Assembly (NCBI RefSeq): GCF_007993935.1
Contig: NZ_VITY01000007.1
Location: forward strand, 124,001-188,000
DNA from: Bradyrhizobium macuxiense
GTDB taxonomy: Bacteria; Pseudomonadota; Alphaproteobacteria; Rhizobiales; Xanthobacteraceae
Direction: 5' to 3'
Length of the DNA stretch: 64,000 bases
In this document: piece by piece, positions 60,354 to 64,000 of the stretch
How the letters are laid out: every line of letters starts with the position of its first letter
Numbering within the stretch: position 1 is the first letter of the stretch
The notes under the pieces: generated by a model
Told to the model about the DNA's origin: nothing
Database searches by the model: none
The model's input: only the letters and a program-made list of their open reading frames with translations
Program-made: the position numbers and the translations under genes

Positions 60354-61571
60354 ATGAACATCTGGCTATTGCATCCGTTCGCCGGGGGACCGGGTCTCGG
60401 CCGTCATTATCGTCCGTTCTGGCTGGCTGACGCCTGGGCCAGGATGGGGCATCGGGTGGTGATCGTCAGCGCCGCCTTTCATCATCTGCACAGGCAGCCG
60501 CGCGTTCCGGGGCCGCAGCGGATCAATAACGTCGACTTCTGGTTCCTCGACGCGCCGCGCTATCGCAATGGCAGCCTGGGGCGGCTTCGGAACAATTTGA
60601 GCTTCGGCCCGGCTGTCCGCTCGGCAGCCCCGGCAATTGCCGCGCAGTTTGGCAAGCCGGATCTGGTGATTGCGTCGAGCCCGCACCTGTTCTTCATTTC
60701 GGCGGCGCAGCAGGTCGCGCGGCATTTCGATACAAGGTTCTGGCTCGAGATCCGCGACCTCTGGCCGGAGAGCATCATTGCGCTCGGGATGACGCCCGCA
60801 TGGCATCCCCTGATGAAAGTGCTCGGCTGGAAAGAGCGCGCCGCCTATCGTGAGGCGGATCGCGTGATCTGCCTACTGGCTGGCGCTGAAGCCCACATGC
60901 GCGCGCGTGGCTTGGCGGCAGGCAAGTTCCTGTGGATTCCGAACGGGGTGTCTGACGGCGAAATACAGAGCGCGCTGACCATCGAGAGTCTCGCGCATCC
61001 CCTGGTCGACCGCATCAATCTGCTGAAGCAGCAGGGCAGGCGCGTCGTCCTGTACGCTGGAGGCATGGGTCCGCCGAATGCGGTGGAGGCGATTCTCGAT
61101 GCGGCCTCGATCCTCGGCAAAGCGAATGCCGGGATTTATTTCGTGATGATCGGCTCCGGCACCTCGCGGGACGCGCTGAAGCAGCGGGCGGCTGCGCTCG
61201 CTAACGTGGAGTTTCACGACGAAGTCGATCGGTCGGTTGTGCACGGCATGTTGCATGCTTCCGATTGCGCCGTCGTCGCCTTCCACAAGAACGCGCTCTA
61301 TCACCATGGCATCAGCCCCAACAAGCTGTTCGACTATTGCCTGTTCGCGCCGCGCAGCGTCATTGCCTGCGAGGAACGGGCGCTTGCCGGGCTCGAGGAT
61401 TTGGTGACCGCGCGATGTGCGCCTGATGATCCCGATGCGCTGGCCGCATCCCTGCGCGCCGCGCTGGACGGTTCACCGCGGCCGCTCGGCGATCGGCTCG
61501 CCGTCGCGCGTCGGTACAGCTATTCAGCGCTGGCGGCGCAATATCTGGCCGAGCCCCCGGATCGGGCTTGA
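60354..61571 (+). CDS. Glycosyltransferase family 4 (WbuB-like)
   Basis: This 405-residue protein starts at ATG 60354. The N-terminal Glyco_trans_4-like domain begins MNIWLLHPFAGGPGLGRHYR. The C-terminal group 1 domain has VLYAGGMGPPNAVEAILDA near 233 and a donor-site region HHGISPNKLFDYCLFAP near 318. The WbuB-type layout fits transfer of an amino sugar or fucosamine. It ends the amidotransferase unit; the regulatory region of the winged-helix gene begins 60 bases later. Confidence 0.88.
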   Translation: MNIWLLHPFAGGPGLGRHYRPFWLADAWARMGHRVVIVSAAFHHLHRQPRVPGPQRINNVDFWFLDAPRYRNGSLGRLRNNLSFGPAVRSAAPAIAAQFGKPDLVIASSPHLFFISAAQQVARHFDTRFWLEIRDLWPESIIALGMTPAWHPLMKVLGWKERAAYREADRVICLLAGAEAHMRARGLAAGKFLWIPNGVSDGEIQSALTIESLAHPLVDRINLLKQQGRRVVLYAGGMGPPNAVEAILDAASILGKANAGIYFVMIGSGTSRDALKQRAAALANVEFHDEVDRSVVHGMLHASDCAVVAFHKNALYHHGISPNKLFDYCLFAPRSVIACEERALAGLEDLVTARCAPDDPDALAASLRAALDGSPRPLGDRLAVARRYSYSALAAQYLAEPPDRA

Positions 61572-61631
61572 AGTGTGGCCGTCGAGACACATGGTTCTGA
61601 TAAAATCACTTTATAATCAAATGGTTGCATT

Positions 61632-61684
61632 GTTCATGGCGTGAACGAATTCACTTGACGTTCATCGGGTGAACGCGCTATCAG
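61632..61684 (+). promoter_or_regulatory. Promoter of the regulator gene with two GTTCA-N5-TGAAC palindromes
   Basis: Palindrome A is 61632-61646 and palindrome B is 61660-61674, whose arms extend to 6 bases (61659-61675). Their centres are 28 bases apart. TTGACG (61655-61660) and a weak TATCAG (61679-61684) form a promoter around B. A TATAAT at 61612-61617 lies further upstream. Two tandem operators around a promoter fit autoregulation by the winged-helix protein encoded 25 bases downstream. Binding is inferred. Confidence 0.6.
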
Positions 61685-61708
61685 CCTGCTCCAGTGGGGA
61701 TAGGCGTG

Positions 61709-62347
61709 ATGGCAGGCATTCTACCGACGGATGAGAATGACAGCGACCGGCTGGTGCTCGGGCTGCTCACCTCCCTCGAGGCGGATGGTGCTCAATCGCA
61801 GCGGCGGATCGCAGCCGAGTTGGGCGTCGCGCTCGGCCTCGTCAACGCCTACCTGAAGCGCGCGATCAAGAAGGGCTTCGTCAAGGTCGGGCAGGCGCCC
61901 GCACGGCGATACGCCTACTACCTCACCCCGCAGGGCTTCTCCGAGAAATCGCGGCTGACCGTTCAATTCCTGTCCGACTCCTTTTCGCTCTTTCGCAAAG
62001 CGAAGGAAGAATATGGCAGGCTGTTTGAGCGTGCACAGGCGCGCGGCTTCAGGCGGGTCGTGCTCGCCGGGCAATCGGACCTGTGCGAAATCGCGATCCT
62101 GTGCGCGGTCGATGGACCAATCTCGGTCCTTGCGATCGTCGATCCCGATGCGACCGCCACCCGGTTCATTGGCGTCAAGGTGGTTTCCTCCTACGCATTG
62201 GTCGAGGAGCCGTTTGATGCTGTCGTCGTGACCCATTTGACGGCGGCGCGAACTGTATTCGACCAGGCGGTCAGCAATTTCGGCGCAGAGAAAGTGCTCG
62301 CGCCGGAACTGCTGGGCCTGCGTCCAAAGCAGCCTCAGGGAGCGTGA
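61709..62347 (+). CDS. Winged-helix regulator fused to a Rossmann-like domain
   Basis: This 212-residue protein starts at ATG 61709, with GGGGA 10 bases before it. The N-terminal winged helix is about residues 14-75 (QSQRRIAAELGVALGLVNAYLKRAIKKGF). A helical linker (80-112) precedes RRVVLAGQSDLCEIAILCAVDG (about 115-136) and PFDAVVVTH (168-176), a Rossmann-like layout resembling the N-terminal sugar-nucleotide domain of PglD-type proteins. The second domain may sense a nucleotide sugar or another cofactor. It is coupled to the NusG-like gene (overlapping stop), and palindromes precede it. The family exists as a MarR-like group in polysaccharide loci; its ligand is, to my knowledge, not described. 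Confidence 0.8.
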   Translation: MAGILPTDENDSDRLVLGLLTSLEADGAQSQRRIAAELGVALGLVNAYLKRAIKKGFVKVGQAPARRYAYYLTPQGFSEKSRLTVQFLSDSFSLFRKAKEEYGRLFERAQARGFRRVVLAGQSDLCEIAILCAVDGPISVLAIVDPDATATRFIGVKVVSSYALVEEPFDAVVVTHLTAARTVFDQAVSNFGAEKVLAPELLGLRPKQPQGA

Positions 62348-62862
62348 TGGCCATGGAGCCCGTTTCCCGCTGGTACGTCGTCCAAACGCAGGTCAACGCC
62401 GAAGCGAAGGCGGTCGCCAACCTCGGGCGGCAAGGGTTTTCCACGTATTTTCCCCGTTACCTGAAGCGCCGCAGTCATGCCCGGAAGGTTGAGACTGTGC
62501 CGCGTGCATTGTTTCCGCGCTACGTCTTTGTCGCGATCGATGTCGCGTCCCAGCGCTGGCGCGCGATTCAATCGACGCTGGGCGTGTCACACCTTGTGTG
62601 CGTGGGAGATCGGCCCGCCGCGGTCGAAACCGGCGTCATCGATGCCTTGAAGGCACGTGAGGACAAGGCCGGCTTCATCACGCTTGCGCGCAGGCCGGCT
62701 TTCTCGCCGGGGGACAAGGTGCGAATTATCGAGGGGGCGTTCGTTGACAGCCTTGCGCTCGTCGAAGACGTCAGCGATCACCATCGCGTTGCTGTTCTGT
62801 TGAATTTGCTTGGCCGCAAGGTTCGCGTTCTGGTCGGGGCGGATCTGATCGCCGCGGCATAA
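62347..62862 (+). CDS. NusG-like transcription elongation factor (RfaH/LoaP-type paralogue)
   Basis: This 171-residue protein has the NusG N-terminal (NGN) domain (WYVVQTQVNAEAKAVANL near 8, ALFPRYVFVAID near 55) and a KOW segment (FSPGDKVRIIEGAF near 120). Specialised NusG paralogues bind RNA polymerase and help it read through long polysaccharide operons. ATG 62347 has better spacing to GGGA than GTG 62344. It is coupled to the winged-helix gene, a layout suggesting that initiation and elongation over this locus are controlled together. It is not the housekeeping nusG, which lies with secE and rplK in these bacteria. Confidence 0.88.
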   Translation: MAMEPVSRWYVVQTQVNAEAKAVANLGRQGFSTYFPRYLKRRSHARKVETVPRALFPRYVFVAIDVASQRWRAIQSTLGVSHLVCVGDRPAAVETGVIDALKAREDKAGFITLARRPAFSPGDKVRIIEGAFVDSLALVEDVSDHHRVAVLLNLLGRKVRVLVGADLIAAA

Positions 62863-62975
62863 GTGCGTCTGCTGCCGGCAGGCGTGATCGAGATGTTAGG
62901 CTTGGGTGTGATGTTCGATTCACCCCGAGTGCGGTAGCTTGCCTGAAGCAAGCGGAAGGTTCGAAAGAGGGGTCC

Positions 62976-63914
62976 ATGACGACTTATGCATTGATCGGCG
63001 CTGCCGGCTACATCGCTCCGCGGCATATGCGTGCGATCGCCGAGACCGGCGGCAAATTGGCGGTCTCGTATGATCCGAACGACTCCGTGGGCATCATGGA
63101 CAGCCACTTCCCCGATGCTGAATTCTTCACGCAGTTCGAACTGTTCGACCGTTACGTCGACCAGTTGCGCAGAGGCGGCACGAAGATCGACTATATGTCG
63201 ATCTGCTCGCCCAATTATCTGCACGACGCGCATTGCCGGTTCGCGCTGCGGTCCGGCGTCGATGCCATCTGCGAAAAGCCGCTGGTCCTCAATCCCGGCG
63301 ATATCGACGAACTGGCGGCCATCGAGCAGGATACCGGCCGCCGCATCTCGACCATTCTGCAATTGCGCCTGCATCCGGCGATCATCGCGCTGCGCGACCG
63401 CTTCGCGAATTCCAAGAAGCGCCACAAGGTCGAGCTGACCTACATCACATCGCGCGGGCGCTGGTATCACACCTCCTGGAAGGGCGCGGACGCGAAGTCC
63501 GGTGGCGTGGCGACCAATATCGGGGTGCACTTCTTCGACATGCTGAGCTTCGTGTTCGGCCCCGCCAGCCGCAACGAGGCGCACCTGCGCGAGGCGGAGC
63601 GGGCGGCCGGCTCGCTGGAATGCGAGCGGGCGGATGTGAGCTGGTTCCTGTCTCTCGACCGCAATGATCTGCCCGACAGTGTGAAGGGCAAGAAGACGAC
63701 CTACCGCTCGATCACCGTCGACGGTGAGGAGGTCGAATTTTCCGAAGGGTTCACTGACCTCCATACGCGGAGCTATGAGGAGATCGTCGCCGGCCGCGGT
63801 TTCAGGCTGGACGAGGTCCGCCCTTCGATCGATATCGTCTCCACCTTCCGCAATGCGCCGATCGTCCGAAGCAACGGCGTTCACGCCTTTGCCCAGAAGG
63901 CGATGCACAGATGA
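62976..63914 (+). CDS. wbpB: UDP-N-acetylglucosaminuronate 3-dehydrogenase (WbpB/WlbA-type Gfo/Idh/MocA)
   Basis: This 312-residue protein is very close in pattern to WbpB/WlbA: ALIGAAGYIAPRHMRAI at the start, ICSPNYLH near 72, CEKPLVL near 97, TYITSRGRWY near 157 and VATNIGVHFFDML near 180. The enzyme oxidises C3 of UDP-N-acetylglucosaminuronic acid with NAD on the route to UDP-2,3-diacetamido sugars. The start has GAGGGG upstream. Its stop overlaps the next gene (ATGA), a WbpD-type acetyltransferase, giving strong context support. Confidence 0.92.
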   Translation: MTTYALIGAAGYIAPRHMRAIAETGGKLAVSYDPNDSVGIMDSHFPDAEFFTQFELFDRYVDQLRRGGTKIDYMSICSPNYLHDAHCRFALRSGVDAICEKPLVLNPGDIDELAAIEQDTGRRISTILQLRLHPAIIALRDRFANSKKRHKVELTYITSRGRWYHTSWKGADAKSGGVATNIGVHFFDMLSFVFGPASRNEAHLREAERAAGSLECERADVSWFLSLDRNDLPDSVKGKKTTYRSITVDGEEVEFSEGFTDLHTRSYEEIVAGRGFRLDEVRPSIDIVSTFRNAPIVRSNGVHAFAQKAMHR

Positions 63915-64000
63915 GCGAGATGCGCGAGGATCCGCGCTTCCCCGGTGTCCTGATCCATCAATCGAGTTATGTCGACGACGGGGCAGTGGTTGGACGCGGC
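63911..64000 (+). CDS. WbpD/WlbB-type N-acetyltransferase (partial, runs off the window)
   Basis: The first 30 residues include FPGVLIHQSSYVDDGAVVGRG, which matches the opening of hexapeptide acetyltransferases of the WbpD type. The ATG at 63911 overlaps the WbpB stop. In the pathway it acetylates the 3-amino group of UDP-2-acetamido-3-amino-glucuronate, after an aminotransferase (WbpE) that probably follows outside the window. Only the first coils are visible. Confidence 0.7.
   Translation, partial: MSEMREDPRFPGVLIHQSSYVDDGAVVGRG

Noticed and set aside
58370..60361. 663-codon minus-strand frame opposite asnB copy 2
   Set aside because: High-GC shadow frame with no domain; the plus strand carries complete amidotransferase motifs.
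61660..61674. Possible attachment site or transposon end
   Set aside because: The palindromes are short and lie over promoter elements, with no recombinase or target duplication in the window.
1..64000. CRISPR array, tRNA genes, rRNA, insertion sequences, phage or toxin-antitoxin genes
   Set aside because: No repeat-spacer arrangement, cloverleaf, transposase motif or phage protein was seen on reading both strands.

Overview
The window looks like a chromosomal segment of a Bradyrhizobium-type alphaproteobacterium (Nitrobacteraceae). This rests on the GC-rich coding sequence, the density of solute-binding-protein transport systems (Liv ABC, TRAP, tripartite tricarboxylate, iron/polyamine-type ABC), GntR/FCD regulators beside catabolic operons, and intergenic repeats of a kind I associate with that group. 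No rRNA, tRNA, CRISPR array, insertion sequence or phage gene was seen. Species assignment is inference.

Layout. 1-7764 (+): a molybdenum hydroxylase (FAD, 2Fe-2S and Mo subunits) followed by a complete branched-chain-type ABC transporter. 7810-8961 (-): zinc alcohol dehydrogenase. 9156-13710 (+): ABC importer ending in a class III phosphodiesterase. 13999-15144 (+): Crp/Fnr regulator and a small membrane protein. 15217-20155 (-): GntR regulator, TRAP transporter and Tat-exported amidohydrolase, with a divergent SDR dehydrogenase. 21044-24000: three substrate-binding proteins without their own permeases, then a molybdopterin oxidoreductase (24113) and an enoyl-CoA hydratase-family protein (26291). 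27212: a DapD-type succinyltransferase resembling actinobacterial enzymes. 28365-37440: a 2-hydroxyacid/glyoxylate module made of a GlcD-GlcF-like fused flavoprotein, a GlcG-like protein, an FCD GntR regulator, two paralogous serine-glyoxylate-type aminotransferases flanking an MFS carrier, and an enoyl-CoA hydratase-like protein. 37796-43015: TctC, then mtnP-mtnA (methylthioadenosine salvage), then TctB-TctA. 43118-44311 (-): CoA-transferase.

44500-64000 is a polysaccharide biosynthesis locus: flippase, two asparagine-synthase-type amidotransferases, five glycosyltransferases, two methyltransferases, a hexapeptide acyltransferase, an NDP-sugar epimerase, an unrecognised membrane-anchored beta-propeller-like protein, a winged-helix regulator fused to a Rossmann-like domain, a NusG/RfaH paralogue, and the start of a WbpB/WbpD-type UDP-diacetamido-uronic acid pathway that runs off the window.

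The most interesting signal is in this locus. A palindrome, GTTCA-N5-TGAAC, overlaps a TTGACG promoter in the same arrangement upstream of both the winged-helix regulator gene (two copies) and the second amidotransferase gene. This predicts a locus-specific regulatory circuit, with the regulator acting at initiation and the NusG paralogue acting on elongation. A second clear regulatory signal is a 13-base box repeated on both sides of the GntR gene in the glyoxylate module.
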